A stretch of 64,000 bases of DNA. It comes from Sacculina carcini. Taxonomy: Eukaryota; Arthropoda; Thecostraca; Sacculinidae. The position numbers were made by a program, and so were the translations under genes. Positions 12,125-24,062 of the stretch are shown here, in pieces; the first letter of the stretch is position 1, and every line of letters begins with the position of its first letter. The notes beneath the pieces were generated by a model, which had not been told where the DNA came from, did no database searches, and saw only the letters and a list, made by a program, of their open reading frames with translations. Where the stretch lies: NCBI GenBank assembly GCA_916048095.2, contig OU696589.1, forward strand, positions 971,501 through 1,035,500, read 5' to 3'.

Positions 12125-12916
12125 TCGTCGGAGTCGGTGACACCACGTGCACGAATTTCGACACCAACCAATGCGGTCACACGGTCAAGGTCACACACAC
12201 ATACATACACATAGAAATGCACATTAAAATATTAATTATGATGTTGCAAAATGTTTAGCGGAGCGTTAGCATGGTACCATGGTTACCATGGCAATTTCTA
12301 CCGTGTTCAATTTAGTTGTTTCCGATCATATTGCACCTTGCTGTTTGTTCTGCACTGTGTGTTAATGCCTTACTTTTAATTTCATCCACAAATTGCTATA
12401 AAAATATATTGATGTTCTGAATCAAATATATGTCAATACTTAAACATAACAATATAGCATAAAACAACAGCCAAGGAAATGTTAAGCGGTGACAAATTTC
12501 CAATTATTTTTCTCATTATATTTATTGTGAATATGAAATCTTAATAATAATATACAATTTTCAGTTCGTTTGAATTTGATTCGTATTTGTTGCCGTTTAG
12601 AACTGCATAGTGATGGACATGAAAGGTACGAGTGTTAGAGAAACAGTAATAAAACAAACACAACACTTGAGTAAAAACAGATACTATACTAAAATAAAGG
12701 AATCAAAATATTTACCTATATTTCATTGATGTAATATCTATGGACACCATAAAATGAAACCAAATGCGAAAAACGTGATAAATTCAGTAATGAAAATCCT
12801 ATAAAGGACAATAAAAAAAAATATCAAGGGTTATCATTTCAACAGCAAATTATTATATTTATACATATAAAATAATTACAACACACACATTATCATACAC
12901 ATACAATACACACATA
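10166..12916. other. Intergenic, CA-rich and AT-rich repeats, no gene
   Basis: CA-rich runs lie at 10560-10830, 10929-10969 and about 12034-12075, and a GT run at 12083-12124. A 12-bp ATAATG/ATTATA tandem array at 11398-11508 has its own entry. GGTCAGCGGTTCGAATCTGA at 11169-11188 resembles a tRNA T-arm or B box, but no A box pairs with it. CCATGG, TTA, CCATGG at about 12277-12291 is a small inverted repeat. The rest is AT-rich with no coding signal. Confidence 0.6.
11398..11508. repeat. 12-bp AT-rich tandem array
   Basis: Repeats of AATAATGATTAT, about nine units, some with ATTATT in place of ATGATT. The Ile/Met frame through it is a repeat artefact. Confidence 0.9.
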
Positions 12917-13470
12917 TACAGGGTGGGCCATAAAAAGTGTCCACATTTTTTTGTGTAATAACTGAGAAATAAATAAGTATTTTACAACATGTTTTATTCC
13001 ACGTAGACAACAATGTTAACGGTTTTGTCCAAACCAATCTTAACAAGATCTGTGCATTTTCAGAGTGACAGAATCAATAGATGTTGTGCTAGGTGTTGTC
13101 ACAACTGTTGTCTGCATCTCGGCAGGAATGATTGTGATTTCTCTTCTGATGCGTTCCTTTACGTCTTGGATTGTCTGTATACACTCGTTCTTTCAAATAC
13201 CCCCAAATAAAACAATCAGCAGGATTCAAGTCTGATGAATATGGAGTCCAAGGATTGTCTGACCGGCGAGAAAGAAGTCGGTAACAGCTGGCTCAAGAGT
13301 ATTCAAGAGTTCTGTTTGAGCAATGAGGTGGTGCACCGTCTTGAAATCACAAGCATTCCTGCAGAGATGCTGACAACAGTTGTCTACGTGTAATAAAACA
13401 TGTAAAACATTAATTTCTATAACAGTTATTGCACAATAAAATATGGATACTTTGTATGGCCCACCTTGTA
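12917..13470 (-). mobile_element. Mariner-like fold-back deletion derivative
   Basis: Ends are TACAGGGTGGGCCATA at 12917 and its near-inverse (TACAAGGTGGGCCATA on the minus strand) ending at 13470, each beginning with the TA target. Similarity between the two ends continues inward on opposite strands, for example CACGTAGACAAC and a GCAGGAATG-containing block. The minus strand from about 13345 to 13150 encodes the C-terminal part of an IS630/Tc1-mariner transposase: GAPPHCSNRTLEYS, later SSDLNPADCFIWGYLKERVY. The first motif has a stop soon after it and the N-terminal half is absent. At 554 bp this is a non-autonomous internal-deletion copy whose subterminal region has been duplicated in inverted form. 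Confidence 0.75.
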
Positions 13471-14148
<678 letters not shown>

Positions 14149-14225
14149 CACGTACAGTGAAGAAATTCACCAAACTGACTTTATTCACGTGTGTATGTAT
14201 GTATGTGTCTGTCTTTCATTGACGT

Positions 14226-14345
14226 CAAACACACACATACATACACGCACGCACGCACACACATACATACATACACGCACGCACACACACACATACATAC
14301 ATACACGAACGCACACACACATACATACATACAAACACACACACC
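14226..14345. repeat. Compound CA/CATA/CACG repeat
   Basis: Higher-order repetition of ACACACATACATACA with CGCACGCACG stretches, about 30 bp per cycle. Confidence 0.9.
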
Positions 14346-14382
14346 TATGAGCTGACACGCCAGGTAAAAAGCGAGGTGATCA

Positions 14383-14435
14383 CAGAGGAAAGAGCAGAGG
14401 AAAGAGCAGAGGAAAGAACAGAGGAAAGAGCAGAG
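14383..14435. repeat. 12-bp tandem repeat CAGAGGAAAGAG
   Basis: Four units (14383-14430) plus a partial fifth, one unit with a single change. Confidence 0.9.
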
Positions 14436-14479
14436 CGATGACTGTGTGTGACTGTCACACATCTAGAGCAAAAAGGCAG

Positions 14480-14486
14480 GATGTGT

Positions 14487-14561
<75 letters not shown>

Positions 14562-14850
14562 TGTATGGTTCCAATAGGGGTGATACACACCCATTTAAAC
14601 TGAGCGTCAAGCCATAACGTGATAACACACACTCACACACGTATCCAAACGCATACAAACACACAAATGCACAACACACCCACAGGCATACACACACAGA
14701 CACATACACACATATACACACACTCACATACAAACAAATATACACGCATATACCCACACAAACGCTCTTACACACACAGACAGACTTACACACAGACTTA
14801 CACAAACAGACTTATATGTTACAGACATCATTACACACACATCCAAACAA
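14480..14850. repeat. (GT)n run followed by CA-rich degenerate repeat
   Basis: A GT run at about 14481-14557, then CA-rich imperfect repeats at 14626-14830. The opposite polarity of the two runs could form a long imperfect hairpin. No gene is present. Confidence 0.85.
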
Positions 14851-15400
14851 CTTGTCAAACAAAATTCAGGCGAAACCAAGTCCGTCAACACCAGCTATTT
14901 CCATTTGATGAGAATTAATTGAAAATAAAAAGAAATGAACAATTTTAGCGAGCTTTTATCTCTACAATATCCAGCCAATCGAGAGAAGATATTACAACTT
15001 GAATAACTAACTAAATACAACTTGTTAGCAAAGAAAATTTGTTTTGTCTTTTGTCTTGTCTTTTTTGTCGGCTAGTTGGGCTTTTTCTCACCACGAGGCC
15101 AGTTTCAACGGACGGCAGCAAAATCAGCTGACTGCCATGCTGGACATTGTTAGCCTCGAGCGTTCCGCCACGCAACATCCTGACACACACACACACACAC
15201 ACACATACATACACATACATACACACACACACTAATAATGAGCATGAGCAAAAATTAAAACCTCAGATAACACAAACACATATGGGACATACGCATACAC
15301 ACAAACATACATACACATATGCACACATACGTTTCAATTCACAATTTATTCTAAAGCCATCAGATGAACAATAACAAACATTAATTTGTTAAAACAAGCA
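14851..15400. other. Intergenic with CA microsatellites
   Basis: CA runs at 15183-15232 and 15277-15330, otherwise AT-rich sequence without coding signal. Confidence 0.6.
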
Positions 15401-15439
15401 ACAATAAACACGAATGAACCGAGAACACATGAATAAGTA

Positions 15440-15790
15440 ATCATAGCTCATAACAATATGAATAGAGCAAAAATAAATCAAAGATGAGCAAATAAAAAAA
15501 ATAAAATAAAAACAATAAATCCGCTTGCATTACATAATATAAATCCGCCCATACCCCTTAATAAACAACAACCACAGTAAATGTGAATAATATATAAATA
15601 TAACAACCAACAGTCAATTCCGCTCATTCAATAGCATTTCATTGACTTTGACCTTGAATTTGTTCAAAATGTTCTGCGAGAAAGCCTCCTTCCAATCGCC
15701 CACAGTGGCCGCAAGAAAGTAGGAATTGTTTTGTACAACGAATTGGAGCCATGCACTGGGAATGCTGTCTGTGTGCATGTGAACAGTGTG
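15440..15790 (-). mobile_element. 5'-truncated LINE (family D), C-terminal end of ORF2
   Basis: On the minus strand 15790-15614 encodes a peptide ending AFSQNILNKFKVKVNEMLLN then Glu-Arg-Asn and stop. It matches the end of the longer family-D copy at 24800-26011 (AFSQNNLNKFKAKVNEMLLK). The AT-rich sequence 15440-15610 beyond the stop shares words such as CCGCCCATAC with the 3' untranslated part of the longer copy (24150-24260). It is a plain LINE fragment truncated at the 5' end, as is usual after incomplete target-primed reverse transcription. Confidence 0.8.
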
Positions 15791-15799
15791 ATCAAATAA

Positions 15800-16510
15800 A
15801 CAGTTACCGAAAAACAAACTGATATATTAATCAAACACAAACACGAACATTTTTCCCACAAACGCGTTGATATTTGAGCCTAGTAGCGAATGAGGCGAAA
15901 ATCACTGAAAAACACAGTAACAAGACACAGACGACCAAGACAGAGAGAGAGAAAAAGCGAGGGGGAGAGAACACAGGGAATGTGAGTAAGCATTGTAATG
16001 AGGCAGGATGAATGAGGATAGTAGAAGCACTAGGGCTCCCTCAGTGAGACACAAACACACACACACACACACACTGACACACACACACGCAAATACATAC
16101 TTGTGTATGTGTGTGTGTGAGAGAAAGTGTGTGTGTATTCGTGTTAAACCCAATCATACATGTACCCCAGTTGAAAATTCCCCATAGATTACCTTGAACA
16201 ATGTCCCCAGTGTATCTCACTCAATTTTTCCACAATTCTCACAATTTATTTCATATCCCAAAATCATATCCCACGGTGCAATTGGTCGAGGCAATATTAC
16301 ACATTGCTCAAGACAACTCTCAGGCTTTTCTAAGCAAAAAATAATTTGTCAACAAAGGCAAATTTGTCTCAGCGCCAAACAAATGACCACTTGACAGCTA
16401 ATGTGCACTAGAAACACACCCGCCAACACGCACCACATCAACGCTCTAAATGAGCAGTATTCCGCCAGTCATAAACAATCCAAGTGTTATAGCAATGGTC
16501 GACCTGTATG
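15800..16510. other. Intergenic, no supported gene
   Basis: A mixed GA-rich and CA-rich stretch with a CA run at about 16050-16090. The short frames present have no recognisable domain. Confidence 0.5.
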
Positions 16511-16513
16511 TTT

Positions 16514-17197
<684 letters not shown>

Positions 17198-17660
17198 GCG
17201 AGAACACAACATGCAGCATGTACACATTGACACACATGCACGTGGTAACACATCACTGCTGGCGAGTTACCAACTAGAAAATTACCCCACAATATGTATG
17301 TATATAATATATATGTATGTAATATATGTATGTATGTGAGTGTATGAGTGTACGTGTATGTGTGTGTATGTGTGTGTGCCACAGAATAGAGACTGCAAAA
17401 TATTAAATACCACAGGGGAAAATGGCGGCTCACATTAAAAATCCAAATACACAAATAAATCAAATACATTATACATAGAATTATTTATAATTCGATGTTT
17501 TAAGCCATGAACAATGAGGAGACAAGTGGCAAGACCAACCAGGTTGGCTGATCGCCAGCTCGTTCCATTTCCAGCAATGATTTGCTCAAAACAACCAGTG
17601 TTTGACTGTGTATGTGTGCGCGTGTGTTGTGCGCATGTAGGACCTTTCACCGATCGCTTG

Positions 17661-17772
17661 CAGGGGCGGATTCAGGAGTTGGTCAACAAGTGCGGCCCCC
17701 TACGTTGAAGAAATCTGCCATAGATGATATAACGATATATATTTGGTATTTATCCCACTATATCCGCCACTG
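17661..17772. mobile_element. hAT-like MITE, degenerate
   Basis: It starts CAGGGGCGGATTC and ends ATCCGCCACTG, giving imperfect inverted ends (CAGGGGCGGAT against CAGTGGCGGAT). The flanking octamers ATCGCTTG and ACAGGTTG agree at only five of eight positions. It is therefore an older relative of the clean copy just downstream, or a chance resemblance. The preceding stretch 17196-17660 holds a TATG-rich run (17300-17375) and no gene. Confidence 0.5.
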
Positions 17773-17873
17773 ACAGGTTGTCATAGCAACAACGTAACGT
17801 CAATGAGAAGCCAGGAAGCGTTGCTGATACAGCGCTTAGTCGAACTAGCCTCGTGACATATGGCTGCCAGCAC

Positions 17874-18006
17874 CTCCGAGCCAGGGGCGTAGCCAGATCG
17901 CCTAACTGGGCGTGTACAACATTTATTCCGGTGCATAGCTATGACTAAATGATTGGAGCAGCACGACCCACCTGTCCCACACTCTGGCTACGCCCCTGCT
18001 CCGAGC
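17874..18006. mobile_element. hAT-like MITE with perfect 8-bp target duplication
   Basis: A 117-bp element at 17882-17998 begins CAGGGGCGTAGCCAGA and ends with its exact inverse TCTGGCTACGCCCCTG. The octamer CTCCGAGC is present on both sides (17874-17881 and 17999-18006). CAGGGGCG ends and an 8-bp duplication are the signature of the hAT superfamily. There is no coding capacity, so it was moved by a transposase from elsewhere. Confidence 0.93.
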
Positions 18007-18378
18007 AAGAGCGCAGGAAAGGCTAAGACTCGATAGAACGCAATGGACCAATTGTAACAGATATCGACACATAAGTCAAGTATACGCCAGAAATAGATTA
18101 GGTGGAATCAGATAAGACAAAAAATTACAAGGAAATTCAACAAGGAAAACATCGGTACAATAAGGAAAGAATAGCATAAGGAAAGGAATAGGAAAAAATA
18201 CACCGTCTCACATGAGTGTATGAATCGAGAAATAATATTAAACCCGTACTAGTGGCAACCCCAACTAACCTTGCGGTCAAGAAAAAATTGACTCAAATCA
18301 GAAAAATAAGTGACTTAAACGAAATAAGTGAAAATCACGATTGATATCTACAGCTGACATAGTAATAGCGTTGCTCAC
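18007..18378. other. Probable intron sequence of the ubiquitin-like gene
   Basis: AT-rich and non-coding. If the splice donor at 18378 is used, everything to the left on the minus strand is intron until an unidentified next exon. Confidence 0.4.
18377..18378 (-). other. Splice donor GT of the ubiquitin-like exon
   Basis: On the minus strand the exon ends ...AAAACAG and continues GTGAGCAACG, a near-consensus donor (AG then GTGAG). Confidence 0.6.
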
Positions 18379-18584
18379 CTGTTTTTGAAAAGCAGACAAA
18401 TTCTATCACGAGGCACTTTGAATTTCTGAGCAACGACAACAATTAGTTTATCGACACTTTCATCGTGCGCTATGGTGACAGTGAACACGCCGCCCGTGGT
18501 GGGTTTCACTGAGACAGTTATGCGCTGCACAGCCACGCCGCATGTGCACGTCGAGGACACAGCAGGGCACAAATGTTCACCCAT
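18379..18584 (-). CDS. First coding exon, ubiquilin-like ubiquitin-like domain
   Basis: From ATG (18584 on the minus strand) the frame runs 68 codons plus two bases to a consensus splice donor, ACAG then GTGAGC. The product begins MGEHLCPAVSST. From about residue 20 it reads VQRITVSVKPT, later FTVTIAHDESVDKLIVVVAQ and KFKVPRDRICLLF. This follows the ubiquitin-like fold of ubiquilins (human: KVTVKTP, then EEFAV, then FKEEISKRFK, DQLVLIFAGK), which shuttle ubiquitylated clients to the proteasome. Only the N-terminal half of the domain is in this exon. The next exon should lie to the left, but I could not find it within the repeats. An in-frame upstream extension exists but is unlike ubiquilin. 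This is the only convincing host exon in the window; the ubiquilin assignment over other ubiquitin-like proteins is an inference. Confidence 0.6.
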
Positions 18585-18987
18585 GACGCACCAAACACGA
18601 TGACTCAACAGAGCGCACACCGACAACACACAACAAGGACGGTCGCGCACAGACTGAGACTGAGCTATGCGAGGGTTCGAACAGCCGGCAAGGTTGACTG
18701 CCAACGAGAAAGACATGTCTTGTGGCGCCACCTAGCGGCCAATTGTTCAACACTGACAAATGTCGATTGACTTCTGTCACACGAGGCTGCCGACACACAC
18801 TTGCACGTGCTCTGATCACGGGCGACTTAAGAAAATGCAACACGGTGGAGCTAAATCCACAAAGCTCCACTATCTTACACTGTTCAATTAAACTTATATG
18901 CGTTGCCACTGAAAACAAAAATAATTTTATAATTCATACTGAAATTTTCCAATAAATGATTAATTTTTAGAAGAAAAAAAATTGAAC
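18585..18987 (-). other. Upstream flank of the ubiquitin-like exon
   Basis: It includes GC-richer sequence just upstream of the start codon (18590-18740) and then AT-rich DNA. It would contain the 5' untranslated region and promoter if 18379-18584 is the first exon. No clear TATA box is placed suitably. Confidence 0.3.
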
Positions 18988-19650
18988 CAGTGGTTCTCAA
19001 ACTTTATCAGTGTTGGCACCGCTTCTAATCAGCAATCAGTTCTCGCACCCCCTGGATTCTTGAAAAATATACGAAAATATAAACATACAAACGACGTAAT
19101 AACAAAACCATTTTATTCAATATTCATTCATACAACTCCTTTAAACAAATCTACTTAAACAAACTTACAAATTTACAAACAAACAAACTTATTAAACAAA
19201 TCTACGGTTTTCAGGAAAAATTTGCGTAGTTTAAACATATAATTGTTTATTTATTACAGCAATCCTCACACTAATTGATAATATTTTACAATAAATATTA
19301 TTCCCATTCATTTATTAAAACAGTACAATAACAAATGCATTTCAGAAGAGGAGTAAAGTCTGTATGTCGTAATCATGTTGAAACCGAGCAAAACTCACCA
19401 GTGCCAGCGTCTCGTCAAGAGCGGATGAGGTGATATTTGGACAAATATTTAACATGAAATTTTTCTTTTAAAGTTAATATTTAGTGCCGCCTGTTTCACC
19501 CTCAGATTGTAATTGACAAAGTATCATTCATGCCACAAATGGAATTATAAATGTCATCCAAAATTAATACATACCAATAATGGTTTTCATCACAATACTG
19601 AACTGTGTAGCTACTGAAACTACGAATCTCCTCCTTGATCCGCCTATGAC
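18988..19650 (+). mobile_element. Possible hAT (Charlie-like) fragment
   Basis: CAGTGGTTCTCAAACTTT at 18988 resembles the terminal inverted repeat of Charlie-type hAT transposons. I cannot find a matching opposite end; the region up to about 19650 is AT-rich without a transposase frame. It is probably an end fragment. Confidence 0.4.
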
Positions 19651-19679
19651 ACTGGTCTCATTTGTGTAGGTGCATAAAC

Positions 19680-19920
19680 ACATTCACACACACTCTCTCT
19701 CTCTCTCTCTCACGCACGCGCATACATGTACACAGGCACACAAAAACACACGCACACACATGTACACTAGGGTTGCACATTTTTCCCAAAACGGTAGAAT
19801 TTTTGGTGGATATATCTTTTCCCATGCTCTAAACGATTCTGATTTCAATGACACCAAAATAAGCTTTCTTAAACGATATATAGGGGTCGCAAATTGGAAA
19901 ATGTAATATTATACATTTTA
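19680..19920. repeat. CT/CA microsatellite and unclassified repeat
   Basis: A CT run and CA-rich repeats (19690-19762) are followed by a stretch (about 19765-19920) whose reverse complement is similar to 27170-27340. Shared words include CATGGGAAAA with a following ATCCA, and GCGACCCCTATATATC against GCGCCCCTTAAATATC. It looks like an old dispersed repeat of unknown class. Confidence 0.4.
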
Positions 19921-20393
19921 TGTGGTTTTTACCTTATAATTCTTAAACGGTACACTTAGGAAGAATTTTACCTGAGAAGTAAATTATGCGCTTAGTTTTC
20001 AGGATTGGAACCATGTCATTCAATGAAAAATTGAATAATTATTTCTTCTAAAATACGCCAAAACATAGCTAGTTGTAAAATCCCCAAATTTCAACCAGGC
20101 AACACTACGTGAGTTGGTTTATTTGATACGAGTGTTGAATTTGAGAGTTGCTTCCATTCCTCGCTGCAGGTACGGACTAGTTTTCATTGAATTATGCCTA
20201 AATAGCTTGAATATTTGTCATCGAATGCTAAAGTGTTGATATAAATTGGTTTGTACATTATTACTTGCGTTTTAAGTTAATTCAATGATCTTTTGTAATA
20301 GTTAGATTCTATAAAAAAAATCCTGTGATTATATTTTCAATTTTCTATACATAGTGTTATTTTCATTTTAAGTGATTAAGCTGTTATAATGCT

Positions 20394-21380
20394 TTGTATG
20401 AATTTCTAGGTGGAGCGTCTGTTCCGCCTAGAATTTGGAGAGCATGTCAGGAATCATGTCAGGAATCATGTCAGGAATCGTGTCAGGAGCACCAGGGCTT
20501 CGGCAACATAGACCCGGTCATCGACAGAAATATGCTTGATTGGACAACCGTCGTCATCAATAAATCGCTCCAAGCTGCCGACCAAGCGCCAACAACAGCT
20601 CAACAAAACAACAGATCCTACAGAACCAGCACTATTTCAAAACCTGAAAAAATGTTGGCTGAAGTTGGACCATTCTCAATACTAAATATTAGAAGCATCC
20701 GAACATGCAGAATCTGAGTGGCTTATGGACTCTCGAAACGATGCGATTAATCATCTCAAGAGTGTCTCAGGATGGGCTCGATATGACTACCGGCATGCGA
20801 CTGAGTTGTCGCTGCTTGTTCTTGGCGTGAAATCTAGGCGAGGTGTTCGTTTTCAGCGTCCGGTAGCATTTTACCACGCGCGTTGGATGGCAAAATTAAT
20901 TTACTATTTGAAATTGTCCATGTTCAGCGCACAGCTACAGCTCGGTGATGAGTTTCGTATGCCGAATGGCAACATCTATGAGCTTTTTGTATACGCCGAT
21001 GTGGCTGAAATCATCGCCGGCAGCAGACGCTCCCGTCAACCATCTGCACTTCCACCATCAGCTATTGGGCTACCGGGCCGTACATTATGATACAGCCGAT
21101 ACAACATTGGCCGTTCTCAATCGACACCTGTTATCTCAGACCGCAGGCCGTAGTTTTCTCGCTCTGCAGTGACAAGGTGAATGCAGCAGACAAGCAGGCA
21201 ATCGGCACACAATTGAGCACGTTTGAGACGACCACTGATTACACCGATGACAACATCATCATACAAGAGACGACACGGCTTAGTGATTTGATAGACGAGC
21301 GGTCGTGGATGATTTTCCATGAGCATCGGGTATGTAGCACCGACTGGTAGACCACACCGGCTGAGACGTGACATAACAGT
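20394..21380 (+). pseudogene. Conserved uncharacterised protein, 5' part, broken
   Basis: Reading on the plus strand, 20725-21330 encodes a recognisable but frame-changing product. Segments are HATELSLLVLGVKS, VAFYHARWMAKLIYYLKLSM, SPAADAPVNHLHFHHQLLGY, YLRPQAVVFSLCSDKVNAAD and LIDERSWMIFHEH. These resemble segments of a large family of uncharacterised invertebrate proteins (HARWMAKAIYxLK followed by WYLxEELVxLALFxDxV) that I recall only loosely. The reading shifts frame at least twice, so this copy is a pseudogene. The upstream part (20394-20700) has a 12-bp CATGTCAGGAAT tandem repeat (20443-20489). The 3' end of the same protein resumes at about 22931 after a LINE. It may be a host gene or a transposon gene of an unrecognised type. 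Confidence 0.45.
20443..20489 (+). repeat. 12-bp tandem repeat, in frame
   Basis: CATGTCAGGAAT occurs nearly four times, giving the peptide repeat CQES in the open frame that spans it. Confidence 0.85.
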
Positions 21381-21392
21381 GTTGAGTTTAGT

Positions 21393-22930
21393 AACAACAA
21401 CAACAACAACAACAATGTATTTGTATAGCGCTCACATAGAAACAAGCGCGAAAGAGACAACAATGAGAAACAACAGTACACGATATCAAGATGTGAGAAA
21501 AGAAGTAGAACATACACAGAAAGGAAAAAATGGAGATCATTATAATAAAAATAAATAAAAACATGAGTAATTGTAAATTAGAGTCATAGGGAAGCGTAAG
21601 GTGTACGAGTGCGAGAAGTGGGATCAAAAGATTTAGCAAAAATATATTTACGAAGTGAGGAGGAAAATCTAATGAAGGATGAAGAGGAAGTGATTGAAGG
21701 AAGATCATTGTAGACCCGAGGTGCATAGAAAGAAAAGGATTTTGCGGACCAAGGTGACTCGTTGATAGCGCGAGGAGAGGATAAAGGACGATGAACACGA
21801 GAATTGAAGTCATTAGAAGAAACTAGAAGATCAAAAAGATAGGAAGGGGAAGAGCTATTGTGCAGAATTTTATATATGAGACAACACAGCCGAAAATGAA
21901 TCCTAGGAATGATGGGAAGCCAGTGGAATTGGAACAAGAATTGTGAGGTATGGCGGCAAGGTGTAGGATGGAGCACAAAACGACAGGATTGATTAATTAT
22001 TTTTTGAAGGATTTTCAGGGATTTGTTGGTAAGAATGTAGTGTAGTGAGCTGCAATAATCAAGACGAGAAAGAACAAGAGACTGTATTAATTTAATAGAA
22101 GAAGGCTGGTCTAAACAGGATCGAATAGGGTGTAGACTGCGTAAAATCAAACGACAGGTGCGCGAAATAGAGACAACATTGTTTGAAAAGGACAAGTTGG
22201 AATCGAAGATAGAAACCAAGTTTCGAACAGAGGAAGATACAGCGATTGGGAGTAATGGAGGAGAAATGTGCGGAGTGTGAAGGATAAGAAATTCAGACTT
22301 AGAAGTGTTGAGAATGAGGCGACGAGAAGTGGTCCAGTACGTAATATCAGAGAGAATATCATTGAGAAGAGTGGCAAGAGAGAAAGGACAAGGAATTAGG
22401 AGTTGTATGTCATCGGCATAAATATGGAAGGTAATGTTGTATTTACAAAGGACAGGGCAGAGAGAAGACATGTAAAGATTGAACAGAGTAGGACCCAAGA
22501 TAGAACCTTGAGGACACCAGAAATATGAGGAGCAGATTTTGAAACAGTTGAATTGAAGCTTACTGAAAATGTGCGACCAGAGAGATAGGATTTGAAGAGA
22601 GACAATGCTGACGAGGATAGACCCAGAGAAGAAAGATCATCGATAAGAATGGCATGATTGACAAGATCAAAGGCTAGAGACATATCGAGAAGAGCAATGA
22701 GAACTGATTGACGATAGGAAAATTGAGATAAGATTTCATGAGTAACTGAAATAAGGACAGATTCCGTAGTGACAGGAGCGAAAGCCAGATTGGAAAGGAT
22801 GAAGGACCTGGGAAATAAAGGGAGGCAACTGAGAAAAAATCGCTGATTCAAGGAAATTTGAAGGAAAGCTGAGAAGAGATATAGGACGGTAATTAGCACA
22901 TTCAGACGGATTTAATGTAGGTTTTTTTAA
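21393..22930 (-). mobile_element. LINE family A, CR1/L2-like, 5'-truncated ORF2
   Basis: The minus strand encodes reverse transcriptase. ECANYRPISLLSF (finger) lies near 22860. LIALLDMSLAFDLVNHAILI follows, then MGPTLFNLYMSSL at 22498 and the catalytic FHIYADDIQLL near 22410. The thumb and C-terminal part end at 21584. The frame changes once between the RT finger and palm portions (about 22400-22500). The 3' tail is GCGCTATACAAATACA followed by (TTG)n. The same tail motif ends the copy at 27484, so both belong to one family. CR1/L2 is inferred from the tail and the GPTLFNLYM and YADD context. The element is inserted, in opposite orientation, in the conserved-protein remnant. Confidence 0.85.
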
Positions 22931-23117
22931 GGAAAGTAAACCCAAAACGTTCACAGAAAATCTGAAAGTGACAAACGACGTTGCTCAAAGAGGTGTAAAA
23001 TTTCTGCAAGATTTCCTGCGGTCTGTCACACGAGATGAACAGCAACTGCAAGATGTCATGCAGCTCGTGGAGGCTCATCGAAGACAGATCAGACAGGATT
23101 CAACAAGTCTGGCTTGA
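22931..23117 (+). pseudogene. Conserved uncharacterised protein, C-terminal end
   Basis: The frame reads NLKVTNDVAQRGVKFLQDFL, then RSVTRDEQQLQDVMQLVEAH and ends SLA with a stop at 23117. This matches the usual ending of the family seen at 20725-21330 (a DxAERGVxLIxDF then VVExHR pattern, from memory). It resumes directly at the 5' edge of LINE A, which shows the LINE split one gene. This end segment is open throughout. Confidence 0.45.
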
Positions 23118-23309
23118 TGCAGCTTTAAAATATTCCATTTGTGGATTTTCATTGTATTTCTTGTTGTTGTCTGGTTGTTACCATTTTTACTGTGCATATG
23201 TATGTATATAACAAGTATATTATGTGAGTAATAGGTAGCACAGTACATATGTATCGTGTTGATGGATTCGTATGCGCTGTTGTGTGTGCATGTATGTGCG
23301 TGTCTGTTG

Positions 23310-23996
23310 TGTGTTCTTACTAGTTGTTCTTACTAGTTGTCTTCGCAGGGATGAGTCAGAGGCTCGTGACTCCCGCCTTCCAGTTGTCATATGTCTTCTT
23401 AAAAAGTTGTGTCGTTGGCTGTTGTACTATGTCGCTTGGCAACCTATTCCATCTATCTACTGCTCTATTTGGGAAACTATATTTTTGGATGTCCTTAATC
23501 CTGCGTTTTTGTAGGCCAAAACTGTGATTCCTATTAGATTTTGAGAATTGAAACAACTTCTGATTTTCCATTTTATCCTTCCCTGTAAGACATCTATAAA
23601 CTGAGATTAAATCCCCTCTAACTCTCCTTTCTTCTAGCGTTGTCAAACCTAACTTTCTTAGTCTGTCGAAATATGCCAAATGTTTGATGCTTCCTAAAAA
23701 TTTTGTGGCTGATTTCTGTACCTTCTCCAGTTTTTTAATATGTTTTTGTAAATGTGGACTCCAAACAATTTCTGCATATTCCAATGTTGGCCGAATGGTG
23801 GATGTAATCAATTTTGCTAGTATCCCCTCATCAATGTACGAAAATGCTGCTTTTATGCTCGCTATCTTGTTATTCGCTTTCTTGACTATATTTGAAATGT
23901 GACTTTCTGGTGAAAGGCTGCTGTGAACTATTATTCCGAGGTCTTTCTCTTTGGAGACTTCCTTTAGCTCAATATCTTTTTTATTATTATTATTAT
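23310..23996 (-). mobile_element. LINE family C, 3' part
   Basis: The minus strand from about 23975 to 23356 encodes the C-terminal region of a non-LTR reverse transcriptase: KEVSKEKDLGIIVHSSLSPE, KLITSTIRPTLEYAEIVWSP, RRVRGDLISVYRCLTGKDKM and YSFPNRAVDRWNRLPSDIVQ. These are typical C-terminal blocks of CR1-superfamily elements. The 5' part of this element is at about 25950-26650, because LINE D is inserted between. The 3' tail has an AGTAAGAAC-type short repeat near 23320. Confidence 0.8.
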
Positions 23997-24062
23997 TAAT
24001 TACAGGCAAATCCAGTAGCATGGGAAGAGTGCAAGCACTATTACCACCCTAAGGTGGCCCCA
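23977..24062 (-). repeat. 3'-end module of LINE D with (TAA)n tail
   Basis: On the minus strand GGGGCCACCTTAGGGTGGTA, then AGTGCTTGCACTCTTCCCAT and GCTAC end in GTAATTAATAATAATAATAA. An almost identical module of about 60 bp occurs alone at 56102-56166. This suggests it is the 3' terminal signature used in target-primed reverse transcription. Confidence 0.7.

Noticed and set aside
20394-20717. An intact gene with a CQES repeat
   Set aside because: The repeat is a 12-bp tandem expansion, the frame ends without a domain, and the conserved part of the protein begins only further downstream in another frame.
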